Below are positions 33,016 to 41,689 of a stretch of 64,000 nt of DNA, piece after piece; position 1 is the first letter of the stretch, and each line of letters opens with the position of its first letter. This DNA comes from Microbacterium sp. VKM Ac-2923 (lineage in GTDB: Bacteria > Actinomycetota > Actinomycetes > Actinomycetales > Microbacteriaceae). The translations under genes and the position numbers were made by a program. The notes under the pieces were generated by a model. It was given only the letters and a program-made list of their open reading frames with translations. It was not told where the DNA came from and did no database searches. The DNA lies in the NCBI RefSeq assembly GCF_022815605.1, contig NZ_JALGRP010000011.1:1-64000 (forward strand), in the 5' to 3' direction.

Positions 33016-34038
33016 TCACGTCCGAAGAGGTGCGCTCGTCGACTCCCGCACGACGAGTGTGGGAGGGATCGTGTCGTGCCGAGGTTCGGCGGCGCCCTCG
33101 ATAGCGGCGACGATCCGCCGGAGCGCCGACGCGCCGAGAGCGGAGAAGTCCTGCCGGACCGTCGTCAGGGGAGGGAGGAAGTGGCGCGCATCGGACAGGT
33201 CGTCGAAGCCGACGACACTGATGTCGTGCGGAACCCGGATGCCGCGATCGTGCAACCCGTGGATGACACCGAGCGCCATCTGGTCGTTCGCCGCGAACAC
33301 GGCCGTCGTCTCGCCCAGGTCGTACGTGCGACCGAACTGGAACCCGAACTCGGAACCCCAATCGGCGATGACGCACGGCCCCTCGCGGAGCCCTGCCTCC
33401 GCGAGGGCCTCTCGCCAGCCCTGAGCGCGTTCTCTGGCGTCGAACCAGTCCGTCGGGCCGGCCAGGTGAGCGATGGTGCGGTGCCCGAGCCCCACGAGAT
33501 GCCGGACCGCCAGTCGCGCGCCCTCCCGCTGATCGACCCCCACCGTGTGCCACGACGCGCTCGCCTCGGCCTTGACGACGATCGTCGGAAGGTTCGTGGT
33601 CTGCCGACGGAGCAGCGCGAGCGAGGACTCGCGCGGGGCGATGACGCAGAGCGCGTCGACCCCCTCGGTGACCGCTTCCATGACGCCGGCGTCCATCCGG
33701 GCTGCATCCGGATGATCGCTCGAGAACGCGCTCACGGCGTAGCCGGCCCCACGTGCGGCGGTCTCCAGAGCCCGCAGCGTGCTGTTCGGGCCGTTCTGGA
33801 CGGGACCGTCGATGAGCACCCCGATCCGCCGGGCACGCCGGGTGGCGAGCGCACGGGCGATCGAGCTCGGCGTGTAGTTCATGTCCTCCATGACCTGCAG
33901 CACACGCGTGCGCGTGGTTTCGCGGATCTGCGGGTGTTCGTTCATGACCCGCGACACGGTCATGTGCGAGACACCCGCCCGGCGCGCGACGTCGTAGATG
34001 CTGGGCCGCTGCCATCCGCGGCTCGAAGGCTGGGTCAT
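33016..34038 (-). CDS. LacI family transcriptional regulator
   Basis: 340 aa. The helix-turn-helix (about residues 12-35: PSIYDVARRAGVSHMTVSRVMNEHP) and hinge helix (MNYTPSSIARALATRRARRIGVLI) are complete, and the periplasmic-binding-like sensor domain ends FDDLSDARHFLPPLTTVRQDF. It converges with nagB and lies downstream of the secreted arabinosidase genes on the same strand, so it may control either locus or a distant gene. The start ATG 34036-34038 has only a weak purine stretch upstream. Confidence 0.93.
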   Translation of the reverse strand: MTQPSSRGWQRPSIYDVARRAGVSHMTVSRVMNEHPQIRETTRTRVLQVMEDMNYTPSSIARALATRRARRIGVLIDGPVQNGPNSTLRALETAARGAGYAVSAFSSDHPDAARMDAGVMEAVTEGVDALCVIAPRESSLALLRRQTTNLPTIVVKAEASASWHTVGVDQREGARLAVRHLVGLGHRTIAHLAGPTDWFDARERAQGWREALAEAGLREGPCVIADWGSEFGFQFGRTYDLGETTAVFAANDQMALGVIHGLHDRGIRVPHDISVVGFDDLSDARHFLPPLTTVRQDFSALGASALRRIVAAIEGAAEPRHDTIPPTLVVRESTSAPLRT

Positions 34039-34081
34039 CGTGATCGTCCGATCCTGCGAAGGGGAGGTGTCGCTCCCGGGG

Positions 34082-34115
34082 GTGAACGGGGGCGGGCGTA
34101 CCCGCCCCCGTTCAC
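34082..34115 (-). terminator. Strong GC hairpin after the binding-only secreted protein
   Basis: Perfect 15-bp arms (GTGAACGGGGGCGGG / CCCGCCCCCGTTCAC) with a 4-nt loop, 6 bp past the stop. Comparable hairpins follow the other two genes with the same C-terminal module. Confidence 0.75.
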
Positions 34116-34121
34116 GGAATG

Positions 34122-36119
34122 TCAGTCCTGCGCGCCGTACGGGGCCTCGGAGGTCTCGGTGACCTGCGTGCCGTCGACCGTGGCACGGGCCGTCACCGTG
34201 GCCGCCCCCGCGGGAAGGGACGGCTTCCTCGAGGTGAACGACGCGCTGACCCTCTTGCCCGGTTGCACCGTGGCGAAGGTCTTCTCCCCGTAGGCGGTGC
34301 GGATGTGGATCTCGACGGGCACCGGCGAACGGTTCACCGCGCTCACCGCGACGTACGCCTTGCCGCCGATCATCCGCGTCGACGCCGACGATTCGATCAC
34401 CAGGACGGTCGCGGGCGGCGCCGTGCGCGCGGGGAGCGTGATCGTGCGGGTGGACTCCTCGTTACCGGCGACGTCCTGCGAGCGCACGTGCACGAAGCGC
34501 GGGGCCTCAGTGAGTTCGACCGAGAACGGCTTCTCGTAGGTGGCGTACATGTTGTTCGACGCGCCCGCCGGGTCGGCATCCGGTCCGTCCGACCAGACGG
34601 TCCGCGACAGACCCGACCCCGGTTCGGCATCGGTCGGGGCGAGGGTGACGACGGCGGAGACGCCGCCGACCACCTCGATCCGATCGCCGGTGACCGGCGC
34701 GACGGTGTCGACCTTCACGTCGGCCCGTGCCTCGCCCACGGCGCCGTCGACGGCGGTCGCGCGTGCGACGACGGTGAGCTCACCCTGCCCGTCCACCGAC
34801 ACCGGGTCGGTGTACGGCCGCCAGGTCGCGCCCGCGTCGGTGCTGATCTCGATCGAGGCGATGTCGGCCGCGGTCTTCTGCGCCGTCACCGTCGCCCTGG
34901 GCGCGGTGACGTACCACCCCGAGCCCTCGGGGGCGGTGTCGAAGGCGATGCTGACCAGGGGCGTCGTCTGATCGACCGGCGCGACGACGAAGACGGTCGC
35001 GACGGCCCCGGAGGAGAAGCCCGCGACGGAACCCGTCACATCGAACATCGCCTCGGCCGCGGCGTACGACTCCGGAGCAATCGACCCCCACGTCACGGGG
35101 ATGCCGCTGGCGGCCGTCGCATCGTCGTAGACGGCGCGCACGGTCTTCGGCAGCACCGGCGCCACGCCCGGGGCGGTGATGACCGAGGTGTAGTCGATGG
35201 AGGCAATGGTCTGCGAGAGCACGTCGGCGACGAAGACGGTCGCCGTCACCGTCTGCGCATCGAAACCGCTGACCCGCCCCGACACGGTGAACGTGCCGGC
35301 CTGGGCGACCTGTGCCGAGGCGACGGCATCCCACGTCACCGCGCTCTCGCGCAGGGGCGTGTCGGCTCCGATCACCCAGACCCGCGCCGGCAGCGTGGGA
35401 AGCGCACCGGTGGTGGTGCGGACGGCGACGTCCTCGGCGGCGACGAATCCATCGCCGGGCTCGGGATCGGGATCGTCGGGGGCGGCGATGCCGGTGACCT
35501 CCCACTCGATGACGCTCGTCGCGTACGGCATCCCGTCGACGACCTGCCGCTCGAGGGTGAGCCGCAGTGCGCGCGTGGTCACGGCGTCGAAGGCCACATC
35601 GACCGGCGCGAGCGAGGTCGTCGGCTGCGCTGGGTCGAAGGCGGGCAGCGGGTACGCCACGTCGGCGCCGCTCACGGGCTCCCACTCGCCGGCGGCATCC
35701 CGATACTCCAGCGACCACTCCGCCGGGATGCGGACCCCGCCGTCGCCGACCCCCAGGTTCTGCCAGAGGAAGAGCGTGGATGCCGAGACCGTCACCGGGT
35801 CGTCCCAGGTGTAGGTCGCGACATCGGCCTCGGGGGCCGGGGAGACGCCCCAGGTGCCCCACATCGCGCCCAGGTCGTTCGTGGGCGCGGAGGCGCCGTC
35901 GTTGAGCGCCGCCGCGGAGTTCCACGGGGGAACGTAGCTGACGGCGACGTCGGGGGCGTGCGCCCCGGTCGCCACGGCGATGTTGCCCGGGGTTTCCGCG
36001 GCGACATTGCCCGCGGTTTCCGCGGCGACGGGTGAGGGCGCGATCGTCGACGCCGAGAACGCCAGGGCAAGGGCGACGACGCCCGCGGACACGCGGGGGA
36101 TCGAGAGAGGGTGAGGCAT
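34122..36119 (-). CDS. Secreted carbohydrate-binding multidomain protein without a catalytic domain
   Basis: 665 aa. A Sec signal (residues 1-33, ending PVAAE) is followed by a discoidin/F5-8 type C-like module (about 38-215: WNSAAALNDG, MWGTWGV, PAEWSLEYRDAAGEWEPV, ALRLTLERQ), two bacterial Ig-like (Big_4-type) domains (about 225-385, with PVTWGSIAPESY), two further Ig-like repeats with GSGWY and DAEPGSGL signatures (about 390-580), and the YGAQ-type C-terminal module (about 585-665). No known hydrolase domain is present. It closes the run of secreted arabinosidase genes and shares its modules with them, so it may capture substrate or scaffold enzymes at the cell surface. Confidence 0.75.
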   Translation of the reverse strand: MPHPLSIPRVSAGVVALALAFSASTIAPSPVAAETAGNVAAETPGNIAVATGAHAPDVAVSYVPPWNSAAALNDGASAPTNDLGAMWGTWGVSPAPEADVATYTWDDPVTVSASTLFLWQNLGVGDGGVRIPAEWSLEYRDAAGEWEPVSGADVAYPLPAFDPAQPTTSLAPVDVAFDAVTTRALRLTLERQVVDGMPYATSVIEWEVTGIAAPDDPDPEPGDGFVAAEDVAVRTTTGALPTLPARVWVIGADTPLRESAVTWDAVASAQVAQAGTFTVSGRVSGFDAQTVTATVFVADVLSQTIASIDYTSVITAPGVAPVLPKTVRAVYDDATAASGIPVTWGSIAPESYAAAEAMFDVTGSVAGFSSGAVATVFVVAPVDQTTPLVSIAFDTAPEGSGWYVTAPRATVTAQKTAADIASIEISTDAGATWRPYTDPVSVDGQGELTVVARATAVDGAVGEARADVKVDTVAPVTGDRIEVVGGVSAVVTLAPTDAEPGSGLSRTVWSDGPDADPAGASNNMYATYEKPFSVELTEAPRFVHVRSQDVAGNEESTRTITLPARTAPPATVLVIESSASTRMIGGKAYVAVSAVNRSPVPVEIHIRTAYGEKTFATVQPGKRVSASFTSRKPSLPAGAATVTARATVDGTQVTETSEAPYGAQD

Positions 36120-36137
36120 CAGGGGGTCCGGTCTTTC

Positions 36138-38450
36138 TCAGGCGTCGATGGGGGCACGGCCGGCCGCCAGCAGCACCTTCTGGCGGTCGCGGGCGGTGAG
36201 CAGGTCGGCCTCGGTGAAGGACTGCGACACGGAGCGCACGGCCTCCAGGAAGGCCGCGCGGTCGGCGAACGGCGCCTTCGCCCACACCTCGTCGAGCAGG
36301 CTCGGTCCGTTCTGACCGCGCGTGGGATTGCGTACCTTGGCGTCGACGCCGGCGAAGGCCACGGTGGGCTCGGATCGCTGGAAGTACATGTGGTAGGTCA
36401 CGTCCTTCCCCGAGTAGGCCGGTTCGAACGTGCGCCCGTCGATGACGAAGACGTTGCCGCTGCGCTTGGTCACCCCCCGGCGGATCGAGCCGTCGAGCCC
36501 CGCCCGCGACGACAGCGCGAGCGTCGCGTAGCGCGTCGAGGAGTCGATGGCCGTGAGCACGACGGGGCCGTAGACCAGTGCCTGGATGTCACGGCGGTCG
36601 GGGGTGGGCTCGGCGCGGAGGCTCAACGGGATGGTGACCGTGACCTTGTCGCCCTTCGCCCACGAGCGGGTGAGGGCGACGTACGTTCCGGGCGCGGTGT
36701 CGGCATCCGTCCGCTCGCCGTTCACGCTGACCGTCGCTCCGCGCGCCCACGCGGGGATGCGCACGTGCAGCGTGAACGATCCCGCCGGGGCGCTGGTGAA
36801 CTCCAGGGTCGAGGTGTCCGTCTCGGGGTACGACGACGTCTGGACGAGCGTCAGCCCCTTCTCGCTCCAGTCGAGGGTCGAGGCGATGTAGAGATTGACG
36901 AACAGGGCGTCGCCGGCCTTCGAGCGGAAGTAGATCGTGTCCTGGTACTTCACGTGGCTCTCGAGCGCGGTGCCGCCGCAGCACGTGCCGATGTTGCCGT
37001 CGCCGTACTCCTTGCGCGTGCCGGGGTTGACCGGGAACATGTAGCAGTTCTCCGGGCTGACGGTCGACTCAGCGTCCCGGCGGCCGCCGAGGATGTGGTT
37101 CAGCACCGTGCGCTCGTAGTAGTCCATGTACGCCGGGTCCTGATGGTGCAGGAAGAGCGAGCGCGCGATCTTCAGCATGTTGTACGCGGCGCACGACTCG
37201 GCGTTGCGCTTTCCGATGTCGCCGGCGACGGCGTTCGCGGGGCCCCACAGCTCGCCTTCCCCGGTGCCGCCGTGGGCGTACGCACGGCCCGGCACGACCA
37301 TGCCGAAGAGGTTCTCCACGGCCGTGCGGTAGCGCTCCTCCCCCGTCTGGTCGTAGAGCTTCAGGTAGCCCGAGAAGGTGGGGATGTACTGGTTGGCGTG
37401 CCGGCCGTCGAGCGTGTCGCGGTCGTCGGCGCACGCATCGACCAGGGCGTCGTACGTGAACAGCTTCGCCGCCTGCAGGAACTCCTCTCGGGCCGGGTCG
37501 GCAGAGCGCCAGTACAGCTCGACGAGCACGTCGTTCATGCCGCCGCACTCGCCCGCGATGTAGAGGGACCACATCCTCTGCAGCTGCGCGGGCGCGCACT
37601 TCGACAGGCGGGAGTACACCCAGTGGCCGATCCCCTCGGCCAGGGTCAGCGCGAGCGCGTTCCCCGTGTAGGCATGCGCGTCGAGCAGGCCCGCCACGAT
37701 CTTGTGCAGCGTGTAGTACGGCGCCCAGATCTCGCCGTAGGGGGCGTAGTTCTCGAGGGCCGAGAACTGCCACTCGCCATAGGCGGAGAGGAAACCCGGA
37801 TGCGAGTACCTCGACGCGGTGCCGACCTTCTGCGCGGCCAGAGCGGCCCGGCATTCCTCGAGCCCGGCGACGAACGCGCCGACCTTCTGCGCGAGCGCGC
37901 CCTCGCCGGTCGAGGCGTACGCCATCGACAGCCCGCTGAGGAAGTGCCCGGCGAAGTGGCCCCGGAGCAGTCCGCCCGCGCCGCGCGCGTTCTGACCGGC
38001 ACGGTACTCCGACGGCCCCCAGCGCTGATCGTCGGGCGCGGGCCCGAACTCCTCCCACCCGCCGGGTGGGGTGGCGCTACGGGTGTCGAGTCCCGCGTTG
38101 CGGCGGAACACCGCCAGCAGGGCGTCGACGGAGTAGGCGCGGTTGAGGATCAGAGCCTGCTTCTGCGCACGGGTGAAGACGCTCTGTCCGAGGGTCACCG
38201 CGCTCAGCGGGAACGGCTGCAGCGCCCACGCGTCGGGCACGACCTCGCGCGCCGCGGCCCGCACGACCGCGGCCGAGTGCCGGAGTCCCGCACGGCGGAA
38301 AGCGGAGGCCGAAGGAACGGCGGCGGCCGCCGCGGGCGCCGTCAGCGCGCCGGACGCGGCGATCAGGCCACCCACCGCGGTGGAGCCGAGCAGGGCGCGT
38401 CGGGTGAGAACGGGGGGATCGATGGGGGTCACGGTGTCTCTTCTCTTCAT
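36138..38450 (-). CDS. Secreted beta-L-arabinofuranosidase-like enzyme, GH127/GH146 type (DUF1680)
   Basis: 770 aa. A Tat-type signal (TRRALLGSTAVGGLIAASG) exports the folded enzyme. The (alpha/alpha)6 domain has FAGHFLSGLSMAYAST, YTLHKIVAGLLDA and the metal/active-site residues Glu418-x-Cys420 (RNAESCAAYNML) and Cys490-Cys491 (IGTCCGGTALESH), which match the Zn-bound Glu/Cys set of family 127/146 arabinofuranosidases with a cysteine nucleophile. A beta-sandwich C-terminal part follows. The ATG at 38448-38450 has little ribosome site; GTG 38430-38432, after GAAGAGA, is an alternative start. It should trim beta-L-arabinofuranosyl ends outside the cell. Confidence 0.87.
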   Translation of the reverse strand: MKRRDTVTPIDPPVLTRRALLGSTAVGGLIAASGALTAPAAAAAVPSASAFRRAGLRHSAAVVRAAAREVVPDAWALQPFPLSAVTLGQSVFTRAQKQALILNRAYSVDALLAVFRRNAGLDTRSATPPGGWEEFGPAPDDQRWGPSEYRAGQNARGAGGLLRGHFAGHFLSGLSMAYASTGEGALAQKVGAFVAGLEECRAALAAQKVGTASRYSHPGFLSAYGEWQFSALENYAPYGEIWAPYYTLHKIVAGLLDAHAYTGNALALTLAEGIGHWVYSRLSKCAPAQLQRMWSLYIAGECGGMNDVLVELYWRSADPAREEFLQAAKLFTYDALVDACADDRDTLDGRHANQYIPTFSGYLKLYDQTGEERYRTAVENLFGMVVPGRAYAHGGTGEGELWGPANAVAGDIGKRNAESCAAYNMLKIARSLFLHHQDPAYMDYYERTVLNHILGGRRDAESTVSPENCYMFPVNPGTRKEYGDGNIGTCCGGTALESHVKYQDTIYFRSKAGDALFVNLYIASTLDWSEKGLTLVQTSSYPETDTSTLEFTSAPAGSFTLHVRIPAWARGATVSVNGERTDADTAPGTYVALTRSWAKGDKVTVTIPLSLRAEPTPDRRDIQALVYGPVVLTAIDSSTRYATLALSSRAGLDGSIRRGVTKRSGNVFVIDGRTFEPAYSGKDVTYHMYFQRSEPTVAFAGVDAKVRNPTRGQNGPSLLDEVWAKAPFADRAAFLEAVRSVSQSFTEADLLTARDRQKVLLAAGRAPIDA

Positions 38451-38482
38451 CGAGCGGAACAGGGCAATGCTGCCGGGGAGGA

Positions 38483-38512
38483 GGAAGGGGGCGGGCGGAC
38501 CCGCCCCCTTCC
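38483..38512 (-). terminator. Strong GC hairpin after the GH43 gene
   Basis: Perfect 13-bp arms (GGAAGGGGGCGGG / CCCGCCCCCTTCC) with a 4-nt loop, 5 bp past the stop. Same design as at 34082 and 41649. Confidence 0.75.
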
Positions 38513-38517
38513 CGACG

Positions 38518-41500
38518 TCACTTCTGCGCGCCGTACGACGCCTCGACGGTCGAGGTGACCTGCGCGCCCTCGACGGTGGCCGTGGCCGTCACCGTGACCA
38601 CTCCCGCCGGAATGGACGACTTCCGCGAGGTGAACGACGCGCTCACCGTCTTGCCGGGCTGGACGTTCGTGAACGTTTTCGTCCCGTAGAGGGACGTGAT
38701 CACGAGGTCGGCGGCGACGTCGTCGTCGTTCTTCGCGGTCGAGGTCACGTAGGCCTTCCCCGCGATCATCCGCGTCGACGCCGACGCCTCGATCGCCAGC
38801 GCGGGAGCAGGTGCATCGGCGGCCCACGCCTCGAACTCCTGGATTCCGGCTGAGCCCTGGCCCTCCTGCGCACCCCACGACTGCATGAGGGTGCGCAGGG
38901 CCGTCGTCTCGACCGCGGCGAAGCGGACCTCGTTGGGGGCGTCGGACGATCGCCCGTAGCCGTCGCCGGTGACGACATCGCGCCAGGCGCCGGTGGCGTC
39001 GCGGTACTGCAGCACCCACGACCGGGGCGGGATCAGCCCCGCGTTGGCGGTATCGGCGGCATCCCGGGCGAACTGCACACCCGCGCGATCCAGGCGCACC
39101 GGGCGCTCCCAGCTGAGCTGCACCCACTGCTCCCCGACCCGCGGCCAGGTGCCCCAGTTGGTCGTGGTCGACCCGTCGTTGACATTGTCGACGGGAGCCC
39201 AGCCCGAGGCCGACGACGCGGTCGCGGTGGCGAATCGCGCCACGTTGCCGGTCATCGGTGCATCGGCCGAACGCGGGATGGTGATCGCGGTCGGCGTCGA
39301 GACGTTGCCCGCGACGTCCGTGGCGCGCACGTACACGACGTGCCGCTCCAGGTCGGGCGCCGCCACGGCGCCCGTGAGCGGCTTCCACGCGGTGGGTTCG
39401 TCGATGGCGTACTCCAGACCCGACAGCCCGGATCCGGCGTCGGTCGCCGTGGCCGACACCGATCGCGCGTTCGCGTCGAGCTGCGCCGCCACCTGCGGCG
39501 CGGTCGCGTCGATGCGGAACGCCGCGGTGGCATCGGCGGAGACGTTGCCCGCGGCATCCGTCGCTCGTGCGATCACGCTGTGCGCGCCGTCGCCGGTCAC
39601 GACGGTGTCGACGCGACGCACGTCCGCGGTCTCGGTCAGCGTGCCGCCGTCGATGCCGACCGAGATGCGCGAACGCACGTCGCGGTTGTCGGTCGCGGTG
39701 ACGCGCGCGGTCACGGGGCCGACGTACCAATCGCCGGCACCCTTGGGTCCGCGCAGTTCGATACCCACCTCGGGTGCCGCGGTGTCGGGCGACGTGTCGG
39801 CGCCGACGACCGTCACGGTCGCCTGGACGCGTCCGGCGGCGTAGCCCTGGGCGGTGCCGGACACCGTGAAGGTGCCGGTCTTCGCGTACGACGCCGGGTC
39901 GACGGCATCCCATTTCACCGGTGCGGCGACGCGATCAGCGCCGTAGACGAGCGCGACGGTCTCGGGAAGCTCGGGCGCTTCGCCGACGAGCGTGCGGGTG
40001 GTCGCCGGCTCGTAGCGGTCGGCGGAGACGGCTCCGACCGACCACTCCTCCACCGCGAGGGCGGAGTATTTCGCGGGAGTGGTCCTGCCGGGCGCGGCGT
40101 TCATCACGGCCCGCAGGCGCGTCGTCGTCACCGGGGTGAAGGTGACCTCGTGCAGCTGGCGCGTGGTCGTCGGGTAGCCGCTGGGGTTCTGCACGTCGTT
40201 CCAGCGACCCTGGTCCCAGTACTGCAGCGACCAGGAGGCGGGAGCGGCGACGCCGTCGCCGGAACCGGGCTGGGCGTCGTTCCAGAACTGGATCGACGCG
40301 CGATCGATGCGCACGGGCTCCGACCAGTCGTACTGGATCCACTGGCTCGCGGGACGATCTGCGGAGTACGAACCCCACATGTCCGGCGGAAGGGGGTTGG
40401 GCCGCACGATCCCGTCGTTCAGCGCCGCCATCCAGTACTGCGTGGGGATGGGCTGGTTCGAGGCGGAGGCCGTCGCCCACGGCGCCACGTTCGGAGACGG
40501 GAGGGCGTCCTCGTCGCGGATCGGCGTGGTCACGACGGGCTTCATGCGCGCGGGCGTCACCGAGTCGTCCCACTCGACCTTGTCGACGGCGACCGAGCGG
40601 CGGAAGTGGTTTCCCCCCTCCGCATCGGCGGTGTGGTACGCCATGTACCACTCGCCCTGGAACTCGGTGATGGCGGGGTGGCTGGTGGTGGACGACACCG
40701 GCGCGAGCACGCGCCCCTGCGAGGTCCACGGTCCCATCGGCGTCGGCGCCGTCGAGTACGCGATGCACGCGTGATAGACCGCGGGGGTGCACCAGCTGTC
40801 GGGCCCCGCGGTGTTCGCCGCGTACGCGAGGTAGTAGGTCCCCTTGCGCTGGAACAGCCAGGCCGCCTCGAAGAAGCCGTCGACACCGCCGCGGATCTCG
40901 GTGGGCGTGCCGATGAGGGTCTTCATATCGGATGCCAGTTCGACGCCGAACAGGCGGCTGAAACTGCCCCAGTACATCCACACCCGGCCGTCGTCGCCGA
41001 CGTACACGGTGGGGTCGATGTTGTGGGCGTCGTTGCCCAGGATCTTCTGCGACACGATCGGACCGCCGACGTAGTCGGTCCACGGGCCGGACGGAGTGTC
41101 GGACACGGCGATACCGATGCCGAACGGGTCGACGGAGGTGCTCCCGGCCTCGTGCACCGGCACGTACCAGTAGAAGCGGTCGTCGGCGCCCTGCACCACC
41201 TGGCCCGCGTAGGCGCGTCCGGGCGTCGCCCACGAGAACACCTGCTCGGGGCGCATCAGCGCCGGGTGGTTCTCCCACTGGCCGCCCTCGACGTCGGTCG
41301 TGGAGAACGACTGCCACTCGTTCATGATGAAGTCGTTCGTCGTCGGGCCCGCTTCGTCGCGGCCGGCGTAGACGTAGAGCGTGTCGTCGACGACGAGGGT
41401 GGCCGGGTCGGCGGAGTACACCGATCCGTCGCCGATCAGGGGGTTGGGGAGGGCGGCGGCGGGGCCGGCGGGTGCCAGCGCGAGCAGGCCGGCCACGAGA

Positions 41501-41550
41501 CCCACGACGGCGAACACCGCGAGGGGCCGACGAGCGGCGTATCTGGTCAT
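38518..41550 (-). CDS. Secreted GH43 glycosidase with binding and Ig-like modules
   Basis: 1010 aa. A signal peptide (about residues 1-34) precedes a five-bladed GH43 propeller with the expected catalytic trio: base Asp48 (VYSADPATL), modulator Asp179 (HNIDPTVYV) and acid Glu228 (GFFEAAWLF). Modules after it: F5/8C-like (about 395-550, WIQYDWSEPVRIDR), Big_4-like (about 555-635), two Ig_3-like repeats (about 640-810), a second F5/8C-like (about 815-930) and the YGAQ C-terminal module (about 930-1010). Family members are alpha-L-arabinofuranosidases or beta-xylosidases; the neighbours favour arabinofuranosidase. ATG 41548-41550 begins the signal; the in-frame ATG at 41679 overlaps the upstream hairpin. 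Confidence 0.88.
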   Translation of the reverse strand: MTRYAARRPLAVFAVVGLVAGLLALAPAGPAAALPNPLIGDGSVYSADPATLVVDDTLYVYAGRDEAGPTTNDFIMNEWQSFSTTDVEGGQWENHPALMRPEQVFSWATPGRAYAGQVVQGADDRFYWYVPVHEAGSTSVDPFGIGIAVSDTPSGPWTDYVGGPIVSQKILGNDAHNIDPTVYVGDDGRVWMYWGSFSRLFGVELASDMKTLIGTPTEIRGGVDGFFEAAWLFQRKGTYYLAYAANTAGPDSWCTPAVYHACIAYSTAPTPMGPWTSQGRVLAPVSSTTSHPAITEFQGEWYMAYHTADAEGGNHFRRSVAVDKVEWDDSVTPARMKPVVTTPIRDEDALPSPNVAPWATASASNQPIPTQYWMAALNDGIVRPNPLPPDMWGSYSADRPASQWIQYDWSEPVRIDRASIQFWNDAQPGSGDGVAAPASWSLQYWDQGRWNDVQNPSGYPTTTRQLHEVTFTPVTTTRLRAVMNAAPGRTTPAKYSALAVEEWSVGAVSADRYEPATTRTLVGEAPELPETVALVYGADRVAAPVKWDAVDPASYAKTGTFTVSGTAQGYAAGRVQATVTVVGADTSPDTAAPEVGIELRGPKGAGDWYVGPVTARVTATDNRDVRSRISVGIDGGTLTETADVRRVDTVVTGDGAHSVIARATDAAGNVSADATAAFRIDATAPQVAAQLDANARSVSATATDAGSGLSGLEYAIDEPTAWKPLTGAVAAPDLERHVVYVRATDVAGNVSTPTAITIPRSADAPMTGNVARFATATASSASGWAPVDNVNDGSTTTNWGTWPRVGEQWVQLSWERPVRLDRAGVQFARDAADTANAGLIPPRSWVLQYRDATGAWRDVVTGDGYGRSSDAPNEVRFAAVETTALRTLMQSWGAQEGQGSAGIQEFEAWAADAPAPALAIEASASTRMIAGKAYVTSTAKNDDDVAADLVITSLYGTKTFTNVQPGKTVSASFTSRKSSIPAGVVTVTATATVEGAQVTSTVEASYGAQK

Positions 41551-41648
41551 GAGCTTCTTTCGCTTCGAGATCGCGGGGATATCAGGGGGGAACAGCCTCC
41601 CGGGCGCACCGCAGGGGTCGGCGCGGGCACCCGGGAGGGGTTCCGGAG

Positions 41649-41683
41649 GGGAGTGGGGGCCGGCGGAGCCCGCCCCCACTCCC
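41649..41683 (-). terminator. Strong GC hairpin after the giant GH121-like gene
   Basis: 11-bp arms GGGAGTGGGGG / CCCCCACTCCC with a GC-rich 13-nt centre, 6 bp past the stop. Third member of the module-plus-hairpin set. Confidence 0.65.
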
Positions 41684-41689
41684 GCGGCG

